Assembly (NCBI GenBank): GCA_021234155.1
Contig: JAJEKV010000093.1
Coordinates: 2,215,712-2,279,711 of the forward strand
Length of the DNA stretch: 64,000 bases
From: Isoetes taiwanensis
Taxonomy: Eukaryota; Streptophyta; Lycopodiopsida; Isoetales; Isoetaceae
Direction: 5' to 3'
This document shows positions 1 to 9,752 of the stretch, piece by piece. Made by a program: the position numbers and the translations under genes. The notes under the pieces are model-generated. The model was not told the DNA's origin and ran no database searches. It saw only the letters and a program-made list of their open reading frames with translations. The first letter of the stretch is position 1; each line of letters starts with the position of its first letter.

Positions 1-1620
1 TTCCATCAATCACAACAGGCATATATTGCAATGGACGTTCAAGAGCTTTTTTTCTGTGTTTGGCAAGCTTTCTTCTCTCTGGCCGCTTGTTGTTCACGAT
101 GTCCGCAAGGTTACGTTGCACAATATCTGTAGAAGAAATCAGGTCAAAGCATTTTCTTTAAAACAAGTGAGAGATTGGAGAACATGAGCTTACTTCTTTT
201 CGACCTCTGTCTTTGCGGTTTCTCTTTGACTTTTTAATTACGCACACCTTGAGCAAAACAGGACATTCTATGTCTCCGGGAATTTTCACTAAACCGAATT
301 CACTTTTCCACGGGCCCGGTGAAGTGTGAGTAAGAGATGTCTTTGAAAGGCCGAGTGCAAGTCTCTTTGTACTCATTAAAAACATCTTTTTGGTGATGTT
401 ATCGGTTAAATGATACATGTTGTTGTTAGGCGGTTTCTCACATGTTTCTCTAAAATATTTCTCCATCCATGACACAAAGCAAGGGCATGCATGGTTACAA
501 CTCTTCTTGGTCCACAATGATCATCAATTGCTGGATTTTTGTCCGATCTTTTTGTGTATTTTAGACATTCTGGTGGACCCTAAACGGTGGACAACCATAA
601 AGCATTTCTGGCAAACTTCTTGACGGTTAATGTAGTGCAAGAAGGTGTTGCGGTCTGGTCTTACATGATAGGCCAAGTAGGCATTCTGGTCAGCCAATGT
701 CATTGAACTGTAGTTGTCTCTAATTGCTCGTAATTTAGACATGTTAAATTTGTTGATGCAACCCAATGAGCAGCATTTACTTCTTAAAAGTCTTCTCATT
801 TTATGCTCGTCCATAAGGTTTCTTCTTCTTACAGAGGAGCATGCTCTCAAACCATAATCTGGCTAGAGAATGTGTAATCTCGTTGCACTTCGTTGGTGTC
901 TTCATCTTCTGAAGAGAGTTCTACTCTGGGGGTGACCTCCTCTGCCCTTAGTGGTGTGCTTGTAGAGGAGAACAAACCACGTGAAGCTGTACCCGGATAA
1001 GGTGGAGATGCAGTGTTGAATGAAGGAGATGGGCCACTATATGATGTGCCAGTGAAAGTTGTTGTAGCGTCTTCACAGGGAGTTCGTTCAAACATATCTC
1101 TTATAGCAGACTGAAATTCTGCAAACCCATGTGTCACCACGTTTGTGTGAAGAGGAGTAGATGCTGCAGGGTCGTCTTCATTTGTAGTAAAATCGTGATG
1201 GGAGAAGCGATGGAGAATCTCGCAGTCTTCAGAACGTGCTGTATTCCTGGCATGTGTAAGTGAAGATGGAGAAACAACAAACGGCGGAGGTAGTCTGTTC
1301 CAAAAAATTTGCTGAGGTCGAGCCATTGTAGTGTCGGGGGATGGTACGAATGGTGGTGGAAGATTGCTACGTGCAACAGGTGAGGCTTTGAAAGGAGGTG
1401 GCAGCCGGTTTCTTACTGGACTTGGAGAGGGTTGGAAAGGTGGTGGCAGTCTACTAGTTACTGGACTCGGAGTGTCTTCGAGAAGCAACAAAGACCTTGT
1501 CGAGGTAGGTGTTGAAGAAGCATCTCCGTCTTGTGTTCCATCTGAAGTAGAGGTACTTGGGCAAACAAATGGTGGTGGAAGTTTGTTCACGAAGCGGTTA
1601 ACCATGTCAAGCAACTGCAA
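1..1620 (-). CDS. DUF7869-type transposon-associated protein, partial (continues past the window start), probably broken
   Basis: Read on the minus strand from a Met at 1620. Residues 1 to about 160 are a Pro/Ser/Thr-rich tail with five LPPPF motifs, followed by an acidic stretch. A second open stretch (850-524) is Cys-rich, with KCCSLGC and then EVCQKCFM. A third (517-158) has WMEKYF, HLTDNITKK and VKIPGD. An apparent intron (about 193-133, GTAAGC to CTACAG) leads to DIVQRN... and ends at PVVIDGM at the window edge. This order (Cys-rich head, W-x-Y, HLxxxLTKK, KIP, then IIDGM) is what I recall of DUF7869 proteins, an RNase H-like family common in non-seed plant and invertebrate repeats; that is family memory, not a search. 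The joins at 850 and 520 change frame, so there are either unseen introns or frameshifts. It is divergent from the ParB/MTase gene at 1941. Confidence 0.55.
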
Positions 1621-1940
1621 AAAATTGTGGGCTTGTTACTAACTCACAAGTCGATTGGACTAATGATATTCGAGAATACAAATGCTATTCCAGAATAGTA
1701 TTTTGTGTGCAGCATTTGCTGTGTGTGTGCAAAGATGCTATTCCAGAATACACTTGTCCAGAGTGTTTGGACAAGACGTATTCCGCATCACATAGAAAAA
1801 CACAACTGATAGTGGCCTACCTTTAAAAAGAAAAATCGAGCGCCTCAGTTGCGTATTCCGCTTTCAGAGATTTAGTCGCCAGCCCGAGCGCCTTCCGATC
1901 AATATTCATTTGCTGTATTCCGATTTACATAGCGAAAACA
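1621..1940. promoter_or_regulatory. Shared intergenic region between two divergent genes, with degenerate palindromes
   Basis: About 320 bp separate the two divergent start codons. The region holds imperfect versions of the copy 1 palindrome: TATTCGAGAATA (1667-1678), TATTCCAGAATA (1686-1697 and 1739-1750), and half sites GTATTCCG near 1783, 1851 and 1915. A bidirectional promoter is inferred from position only. I see no clear TATA box. Confidence 0.45.
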
Positions 1941-2012
1941 ATGGACAGGTAAGCATGTAAAGTACATAGTACATCTTTCTTATGTTTCCTGATTTGCTTT
2001 TGTAGGCCAAAG

Positions 2013-2070
2013 TGTATTCCGGAATACACTTTGCCCATCTGGCGAAGAGCAAAGTGTATTCCGGAATACA
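2013..2070. repeat. Two perfect 16-bp palindromes in intron 1 of copy 1
   Basis: TGTATTCCGGAATACA at 2013-2028 and 2055-2070, centres exactly 42 bp apart. Both are embedded in longer symmetric flanks (CAAAG on the left, CTTTG on the right). They lie between donor GTAAGC (1949) and acceptor CAG (2333). A degenerate copy, TATTCTGGAATA, is near 2264. Confidence 0.95.
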
Positions 2071-2997
2071 CTTTGCTTGTGTTTTTGAGAACACTTGTTT
2101 TTTTGCACTTAAATAACACACTTTTTAGCTGAAACAGACCACTTTTTAGGTTAAAAATAACAGTTTCGAATCCAATTAAGGCACAAGAAATTGACTTAGA
2201 GTGACAATATTTTTGCTTGTTTTCCTGTCTTTTTCTGGCCTTTAGGGCACAAGATTAGTAAATGTTATTCTGGAATACAGTTTTCGTTTGAATTTCTGTC
2301 TTAACATGGTTGTTTTAAACGTTTTAGTGGCAGGGAAGAAGGAAGCAAGAGGGCATCAAAGAAATCTCAGAAGCCTAAGCGTCCACACCCTCAAAAGCAC
2401 ACCGCTGACACGGACGAGCCTGCTATTTACGAAAACTATCAAACGCAATGGTTCGTAACCAGGGGTGCAGATGGAAAATACAGCACACTGACGTTTCTGT
2501 ACGTCTGTAAAAGTGCTGGGAACAAAAGGTACGCCGACTCCGAGTTTGTTAACCTTGGGACAATAAAAGATGTCTCCGAGGTTGCCAGACAAGGAGGTCA
2601 GGTGGGGAGGCTATCCTTCAAGACCTCCCAAGGCTTCATTGTTGTGGACATCGCATTCTTTAGAATTGTCAGTGTGCAACCACAGGCACTGTACAAATTT
2701 TTTTCACACTACCGGATAAAACGAACCTTGTGTTCAGTAATTAGACAGGTTTGTTCCAGTACAAGCGAGGACTTTCCTGTCAGTGAGTCCGAGCAATCAG
2801 ATGGAGAAAGGTCACAATCACCACCATCTGCTAGTTCTTCAAGGAGGTCATCAGATGGAGGTTCCCAGGAACAAGACGAGGAAGAGCCCCCTGTGCCGCC
2901 AAAGAAACTTAGCAGGCCAAGGGCAACCATAGCTGCTAAGAACCAAAGAAGCGAAAAGTACAGCAACTTGAAATCACAGAAGTCCCCGAGGAAAGCT

Positions 2998-3042
2998 CAA
3001 AAAAACAAAAGGGAAAAGGAAAAGCTCCCGGGGTTGCAATAA
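2998..3042 (+). other. Candidate -1 ribosomal frameshift site (A_AAA_AAC) at the ORF overlap
   Basis: The N-terminal frame reads CAA AAA AAC at 2998-3006, which places the heptamer A AAA AAC in the canonical X_XXY_YYZ phase. A -1 slip there enters exactly the frame that runs into the ParB domain. Without a slip the N-terminal frame ends at TAA 3040-3042. The -1 frame is open from about 2940. I see no strong downstream hairpin beyond a CCCGGG core at about 3027. An ordinary indel in a decaying gene explains the same data. Confidence 0.35.
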
Positions 3043-4097
3043 AGGAAAAGAAGGTTGATAAGACCTCTGAAAGAATGGAGGTTATTAATAGAGAAAAATT
3101 TGTACAAGGGGTGATTTATCTTCCTGTGACTAGCATGAGGCTGCCCCCAAAGAATGAGTCTGGCGAAAGGCCGCTTCAAGTTCGAAAAATTTATGCCGAC
3201 CACTTAAGGAACTTGAAGGACAGAATTAGGAGCAATCCAAATGCTCATGTGGCCCCAATAGTTGTCCTTGTTGACAGGGAGCAATGCAAAACCCCCCAGG
3301 AATATGACAGAGAAAACGCAGAAACATACACTCACTACGTCTTGGGAGGAAATCATAGCTTCAAGGCAAGAAGGCAGCTGTACAAACAAAAGAATAACCC
3401 CAGGTACCTCTCTGTCTTGTGCGCAGTTTACTGTGGTCTCACCGACGAGGAAGCAAAAATCGTTGCCAACACCCATAATGCTGACAACGAGTACAAATTA
3501 AAGATGAGCTTCGTCGACAAGATCCAATTTATGTAATGTGGAGTATATGATTTTAAGGAAAAATATGGAGAAGATTTGAAGAAACCGCATACTCGTTAGA
3601 ATCGAAGGAAGCGTCGTTTGTGGAGTCTTTGCCTTAAGTACAATGAAGCTAATAAACGGCAGTCTCTCATACCGCGTGACAACTGGTTTCAACTAGCCTT
3701 CAGAGATGGCAGGGTAAGTTTCTTTTGTATTCTGGAATAACCATGCAGAAACTAACCTTGTTTGTTACCGTGCAGATATGGGACCTTCAAAATGAAATTT
3801 TTACCATGTTCGAGCGTGGTGAATTAAAAAGTAAAGGAAAGGTCTCGAGAAAAGAAGAAAGGTTTCGACGTCCGAAGAAGGAAATGGCGATCACGGTGCC
3901 CGAGAGAAATGCGGGGCTTTACATGGACATACTAGAAAGGCTACTGCAGAAGGTCGTTGATAAAGAGTTTACGCTCGAACAGATGTCCAAGGAACTGCAC
4001 AAGTAAGAACGACAGAACTTTCATTTAAATTTTCCTTCCGTAGTTGGTTCAGTCTGCAAGCTGAGATGTCTTTCGAAACACACTTTTGTTTTTCGGG

Positions 4098-4335
4098 AAG
4101 CCAAAGTGTATTCCGGAATACACTTTGGCTTAATTAGGGAAGTCAATGTGTATTCGAATACACTTTGGCTTACAAGCCAAGAAGCCAAAGTGTATTCCGG
4201 AATACACTTTTGCTTTGAACGTAAAGCAAAAATGTATTCCGGAATACACTTTTGCTTCGAACGTAAAGCAGAGGTGTATTCCGGAATACACTTTTGCTTT
4301 TGGCTTGTAAGACAAAGGGTATTCCGGAATACACT
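4098..4335. repeat. Array of six palindromes in intron 3 of copy 1, phased at 42 bp
   Basis: Cores are at 4107-4122, 4149-4162 (lacks the central CG pair), 4191-4206, 4233-4248, 4275-4290 and 4319-4332. Centres are spaced 41, 43, 42, 42 and 43 bp, about four DNA turns. The first is a perfect 34-bp palindrome (4098-4131) once its AAGCCAAAG/CTTTGGCTT flanks are counted. The linkers around GAACGTAAAGC are themselves dyads. The array fills most of the 4003-4406 intron. Confidence 0.95.
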
Positions 4336-5138
4336 TTGGCTTCTTCTTGGTGCTTTCGTTTTCCAGAAAACAATACTCACCTTGTTTAATTGTTCTTGAC
4401 TTCCAGCCAGAAAAATGTTATTACGTGCCAAACATGTTTAATGGAGCAATTGAACATGGACAGCTGGGACAGATGTAAAGAGCTCTATCCCATAGCAACT
4501 TCCGACGAGCGTATTATTCAATACGCTCCAAATTTTGAGGGCTGGGTACGTCTTTTTCCTGTTTTTAATGTTTTTCTTTTGTGATGCCTGCCTAACATCA
4601 TTTACTAACAGAGCAAGAAGAAGAACAAGGACCTACCAGAAGGTTTTATGCACCTGGTAAGGACAGCCAGAGAAGAGAGGACTCTAGCGGATAGGTGTAT
4701 TGTTGATGTTGAGCCCTCCGACTACGAGAGGTTTTCCATGTTTGATCAAAATAACTATTATTTTATCGTTCATGGGGACTGCACTAAGTTGGCTGGAAGT
4801 ATAAAGCCACAAGATTTTACTTTGGTCATAGCAGACTTGCCGTATGGGTTTTTGAAGGATAGCCCTTCGACGATCGGTCATTCAAAACTCGAATTTAATG
4901 CTTTTCGCCGATGGAATTAAGCAAGGTTACCACAAAGAAAAAACCGGGCGTCTTGTTGTGTTCCACCCCAAAGATGCAATCCGGACTTGTGGAAGCTACT
5001 TTCAAGAACCACCGGTTCTCTCTGTGCAAGCCGGTTATGAAAATATGGTCTGGTGAGTCTTCAAATCTCGAGTGCAGTTGAAACGTTCTTTCTTTCAAGT
5101 TTTGAGTCATTGTTGCAGTTGTAACTCTCGTCATGTTC

Positions 5139-5171
5139 TATTCTGGAATACGTACTTACTATTCTGGAATA
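5139..5171. repeat. Two degenerate palindromes in intron 5 of copy 1
   Basis: TATTCTGGAATA occurs at 5139-5150 and 5160-5171, centres 21 bp apart (half the 42-bp period). The central CCGG has become CTGG in both. They lie just before the acceptor CAG at 5182. Confidence 0.85.
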
Positions 5172-5851
5172 CGATCTTGCAGGTACAAAACTAATATTTA
5201 CTACCATGGTGGAGGACCGAGGCTACTGAGCAAGGTTGAGTATCTCCATGTAGCTTACTGGAGTTTCGACGGGAAGCGTACCATGGAGCACTTTAACACA
5301 GCATCCTGCCAAAATTTTTCTAATGTCCTAGAGTTCCCCCAGATATTACGAAGCTCCGGGACCCAAGTGCACAAGGCAAAATTGTGAATCATTACCAGAA
5401 GCCACAGAAGCTAATTAATCATATTCTGGATATGTTTTCACGTCCAGGAGATTGGGTCCTAGATGCTTTCTCTGGCTCTGGTACAACAATAGCATGTGCA
5501 CTTAAAAAGGGACGTAATTGTGTTGCTGTTGACATTGATAAAGAGGCTGTAGACTTTATTAAGATGCGGTTTATACGCTCTACCAACTCTACGGATGAAA
5601 ATCAAGAGTTGGGAGCCAAATCATCATCTGATTTTGCCAAGATGACATCTTCTGAGATACAACCTCCTTTCACAAGCTCTCTGGAAGATGAAGCTACCTT
5701 TGCAGAGCTCAAAGAAGTAGCTCTAGTTACTATTCCTGAAGAGACTGTTGACACCAACAAAGATAAAATAGTGACAAAGGAGCAAACTGTGGAGATAGAA
5801 AAAGGTGAGACGAGCAAACCACACACTGAGGACTTCGATTTAGACCTCTGA

Positions 5852-6190
5852 GTTAGTTTTTGCTATATTATTTACTACTGGCTATAAAATAATGCCATAT
5901 TTGATGTACTGAAAGAAATTAATAAAAAAAAAAAAAAATTTTATTTTTACGTTATTTTGATGTCCTCGAATTCATAGTAATATTCCTGGTGTATTAATGT
6001 CTGGAATTTTGCCATTTTCAAGTGCTCTATTCTACAAATGCAAGATCATCACTTCAAAAGAGCCCAAAATGCACGATAAAATATTTTGTTTCTCTTCAAA
6101 TCCCCAACTTCTTTTGAAAATGATCATTTTTTAAATCCTGGTGTTTTTTTTAAGGGAATCTTTGAAACGGGAGTGCTGCAACACTCCCGT
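5852..6190. other. 3' flank of copy 1 with poly(A) signal and hairpin
   Basis: AATAAA followed by an A-run lies at about 5921-5938, a plausible polyadenylation site for copy 1. A hairpin with 11-bp arms (AAACGGGAGTG / CACTCCCGTTT, 6165-6192) has a 6-nt loop and sits at the truncated 3' end of the gypsy fragment. No gene seen. Confidence 0.5.
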
Positions 6191-8770
6191 TTAATTTGCA
6201 ATCGTGTTAACCTTGGTTGTATCAAAATGGCAGTTAGAAAGCTTGCCAAACAAGCGGTGCCGTCGTAGCTTTTCCAAGATTTTCCTTGGGTGTGCTACGT
6301 GTTCTTCCAATGACTTGCTATATATGAGGATGTCGTCGAAGAAGATGATGACGAATTCATCCAAATACTTCCTGAAGATGTCGTTCATTAGCCTCATGAA
6401 TGTTGCGAGGGCATTTGATAAGCTGAAAAGCATGTCTATAAATCAATAATGTCCATACCGCATTTTAAAGGCAGTCTTATGAATTTCTTCTTCCTTGATT
6501 CTTATCTGATGATACCTGGATCTCAAGTCTATCTTGGAAATGACTTTCGCCCCTTGGAGTTGATTCATCAAGCTGTCTGCTCTAGGTAAAGCGTTGTTCT
6601 TTACCATCTGCTTGTTGTAGTCTATACACATCCTTAGACTTCCATCTTTTTTCTTTACAAAGAAAATGAGTGTCCCAAAGGGTGAACGCTTGCTCTGATG
6701 AATCCAAGTTCAAGCAATTCTTGTTTCTTGAGCTCCGCTAGCTCTGGGATGTTCATCTTGTAGGGGGCCTTGCTGTTAGGCTTAGCATCTGGTGCTAGTG
6801 TGATTTCACATTCCACGCCTCTGTAAGGCGGCAATTCACGGATCTCATCCGGAAAGACATCATGGAATTCCCTGATTAGCCTTGCAACTGACCTGGGCAA
6901 CTCTTTCAAACTTGGCTCACCTTGCTTTTCTTGACCCAGCTCAATTGCCTCTAGTCTAAGGATATACTCCACTTTGTCCTTCATTAAGCTTTTATGCAAT
7001 TGCTTCAAAGAGATACACTGCATGACTGAAAGGACTTTCTTACCTTTAACTACAAAGCGGTTTTCTTCGGATGCTGTGATCGAGATTTCGTGCCTGTCGC
7101 AGTCAATCATATCTTTAGCTGGCTTCAAGAACTCCATTTCCACTATGAAGTCGTATTTATCAATGCCCATTACCTATGCTCCCATGATCAATTTAGTTCC
7201 ACTGAGGTCTATATCAAAGTTGACTATCTTACCCTTCGTGTGGTGAATTGCACCACTTGCCATACTGACCGGTCTGGGTTTGGACTTAAGGGTCTTGGAC
7301 TTCAATAAAGTGGCCAGTTTGGGAGAGGCAAAGTTGTGAGCTACCTGTATCTATGAGGACTACGTTGGGCTTATTATCAATGATGCCCTCAGCTGAAATG
7401 ATGGTGGACTGATTTTTGGCATCACCTTACTCAATAGATGCACAGATTCTACACTCACCTTTTGTCCTGTGGTTCTTGTTGGTCGTCTTCATCGTCGTCC
7501 ACTTTTGTTGGTGACTCCCAATCAATGAGTTTTGTCAGTGCTGCTTGCATCACGAAGGGGAATTATGTGTGCGATGACCCGGCTGGAAGCATCTGAAACA
7601 TAGCTTCTTCTTTATGCATTCCTCCCTCTTTTCCTTGGGGATACTATCCAAAAAGAATTTCACTGACTTTCCCCTTGGACCCTCCCGGTGCTTCTGCTCC
7701 CCATATGAGCCTTTCCTATCCATCTTTCCCTGAGATTGCTGCCCTGCTAGTGTGGAGGATAGCTGCCTGGGTTGATAAGAGCCTGTTGCTTTCCCCTTGT
7801 AGAATGATTGTTTCTGCCCGGGGGTTGTCGGTGCTTCCTCCAAGCTTAGTGCCTTGTCTTCGGCCTCCCCAATTGTTTTCAACCTCTTAATGTTATTGTT
7901 CAGTCCCTCAATACAGCCATCCACAACCTGCCTCTCTGTGATCCTTGGAACATTTAGCCTTGGTCTCATGAATTCCTCTATATATTTTTCCAATGATAGG
8001 TTCCCTTAATCCAATCTGTAGAACTGCTGAATCTGCCTGCTTGTGTGCGACCTTGGGACGTAGCGCTTGTGGAAAGCCTTACTGAAGACTTTGAATCTGC
8101 AATTGTTCCTTCTCAGCTTGTTTGACTTGGCATATCCTTTCCACCAAATGCGAGCTGGCCCAAACAGGTTTGTTGTTGTCACTTTTCCTATGTCCTTGTC
8201 TTTCATGCCATATGAGTTACCAAATTCTTCCATTTCGTCCAACCAGGCTTCAGCTTCCATTCTTGACCTATCCTTCCGGAGAACTGCCCCAATTTTCGAG
8301 TTTTCCACACGTTACTCATGGCACCATCGACCTTTTTCTGGTAGTCCCCTGTTCTATGGTTCCTGTCCCTACCTTGTGAGGTGTCTGACTCACTTTCGGA
8401 AATGCTTCGAGATCCGTTTTCTGTATTGTCTGACTGGCTGGAGCTAGAAGGAGTTGGGCTCCTACTTTTTTTCCTCTTTCTGTTCTTCTCAAGCACATGG
8501 ACTTCTTCCTACTCTGGTTGAGGAGCTTCAGTGGTGGAGGCGGCATTGGTCCATATTCCTGTGCATACATCAAAGGCGTGGCCCACTCACTGTATTAGTT
8601 GCTACATCTGGTTACACATTCGGACTAGCTTTCCGTTGATAGTTTCAGTCGTCGTATCTTGTTCCTCGTCATGTTCTCTGCCGAAAAAGTCCCTAGGTTG
8701 CCACTGGTGCTGTCTGGCCTGACCTTGGGATTCTGAGCCGGTATTCCTGGCTGCAAGTATTTGTCACCAT
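6191..8770 (-). mobile_element. Ty3/gypsy retrotransposon fragment (gag to mid-RT), decayed
   Basis: Minus-strand pieces in order: an Arg/Ser-rich gag head (about 8570-8310), a retrotransposon gag domain (8308-7990, with GPARIWWKG and FHKRYVP), a knuckle CFRCFQPGH with its last Cys lost (about 7560-7600), a protease/linker region (about 7450-7200), an RT start with FPDEIRELPPYRGVECEI (7170-6655), palm [13 protein letters not shown] (about 6530) and the active site FFDDIL (about 6345). The second half of RT, RNase H, integrase and both LTRs are missing. The pieces lie in different frames with stops. It is probably chromovirus-like, judged from the RT lead-in. Confidence 0.8.
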
Positions 8771-9752
8771 GTTTGTTATTCAAAATTATTCATCATGATG
8801 TCATTTATATGCTAATTCTTATTAGCCCTAAAAAAAATCAAATTGGAACTCGACTTGTAAGTTAACAATAAATTATATTAATTGATAACATCGTCATACA
8901 ATTTGAAGCTTGAATATTATATAATCTTAGTACACTTTTAATGCATAGGAAGGGAGAAAAAGGTTTAGCGTTTGGAGCCCTTCATGGACTTGAAGAAGTC
9001 CTTCGCGTCAATCGAAGACCCTTGCGACATTGCGGAAAATATTTTTGACTCCACCTCACATCACTCCTCACCATTCACCAACAAATGTTGACGCATAAAC
9101 CCTAAACCCTCTTATTTGTTTTTGGTAATTTTCCTATATTTATTTGTTTTCTATTTATCCAAAGCTTGCTTAGATTATTGCAGAGACAACTTAGATAGCG
9201 GGTAACCATTCCTGCATATAATTCTTGCATCTTGAGTCAACTGTTCTCCCATGCAAAAACGGTGACCCGATGACTACATTGATAATCAGTCCACCATTCT
9301 GACCTGTCCATCCCGCCCACACCAAGATACAATGGTCCATTGAGCGGGTCAATCAACAAGCTAAATTTGCACCCTGATTTTCTTTTTCATTAAATATATA
9401 CTCCGCAGGCAAACTACAAAACGGGTTTGCAAATCTAGATCAGTCTTGAGGAACCAGAATTATAACTCGTGTGGCATTTCTTTACAAATGACCATTTAAA
9501 TAATTGGTCTAACCCAACACATGTTGGACATTTGCAGTGCCTCACAAGTCAGTAAAATCATTTAAAGTCATTGTAGATAGAAGCCCTCCAATTTTTGCTG
9601 CTACTCCAAACTAGAGATACAACCCTTTTGCTGTCTCATATGATAAGAGCAGTTTGTCCCCTGGGTAAGGGAAATCCGTTGACTTGCTGATTCACCATCA
9701 TGTTGCATCAATCAAATGAAGAATAACCACACTGTGATATATGTGAAGCCTT
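8771..9752. other. Gene-free stretch downstream of RH10
   Basis: AT-rich DNA with no coding signal that I can support. It presumably holds the RH10 3'UTR close to 9752. No repeats stand out. Confidence 0.5.

Larger units (their letters stand above)
1941..5851 (+). pseudogene. ParB-like domain / beta-class DNA methyltransferase fusion, copy 1 (spliced, with decay mutations)
   Basis: Inferred exons: 1941-1948, 2334-3713, 3776-4002, 4407-4545, 4612-5052 and 5183-5851, all with GT-AG introns. Order: N-terminal module (2334 to about 2750), Ser/acidic linker, Lys-rich stretch, ParB-like domain (about 3100-3533, with VLGGNHSFKARRQL and ANTHNADN), helical region (3540-4545), then the methyltransferase. 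The latter has motif IV-like ADLPYG at about 4830, a conserved MVWYK across the exon 5/6 junction, and motif I DAFSGSGTT at about 5465, followed by CVAVDID. Motif IV before motif I is the beta-class order (N4-cytosine or N6-adenine). The tail is acidic and ends at TGA 5849-5851. Damage: -1 frame change near 3000, TAA 3534 and TAG 3597 in frame, frame changes at about 4870-4920 and about 5335. ParB-MTase fusions are familiar in bacteria and phages; a spliced plant version is unexpected. Domain calls rest on motifs read by eye. Confidence 0.75.

Noticed and set aside
4098..4335. CRISPR-like array
   Set aside because: Spacing is regular, but the linkers are conserved and dyadic, not unique spacers. 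It lies in an intron of a spliced gene and has no cas genes.
4021..4431. ORFs with repeated CIPEYT / YSGIHF peptides (both strands, also 1906-2121)
   Set aside because: They are translations of the palindromes within introns, not proteins.
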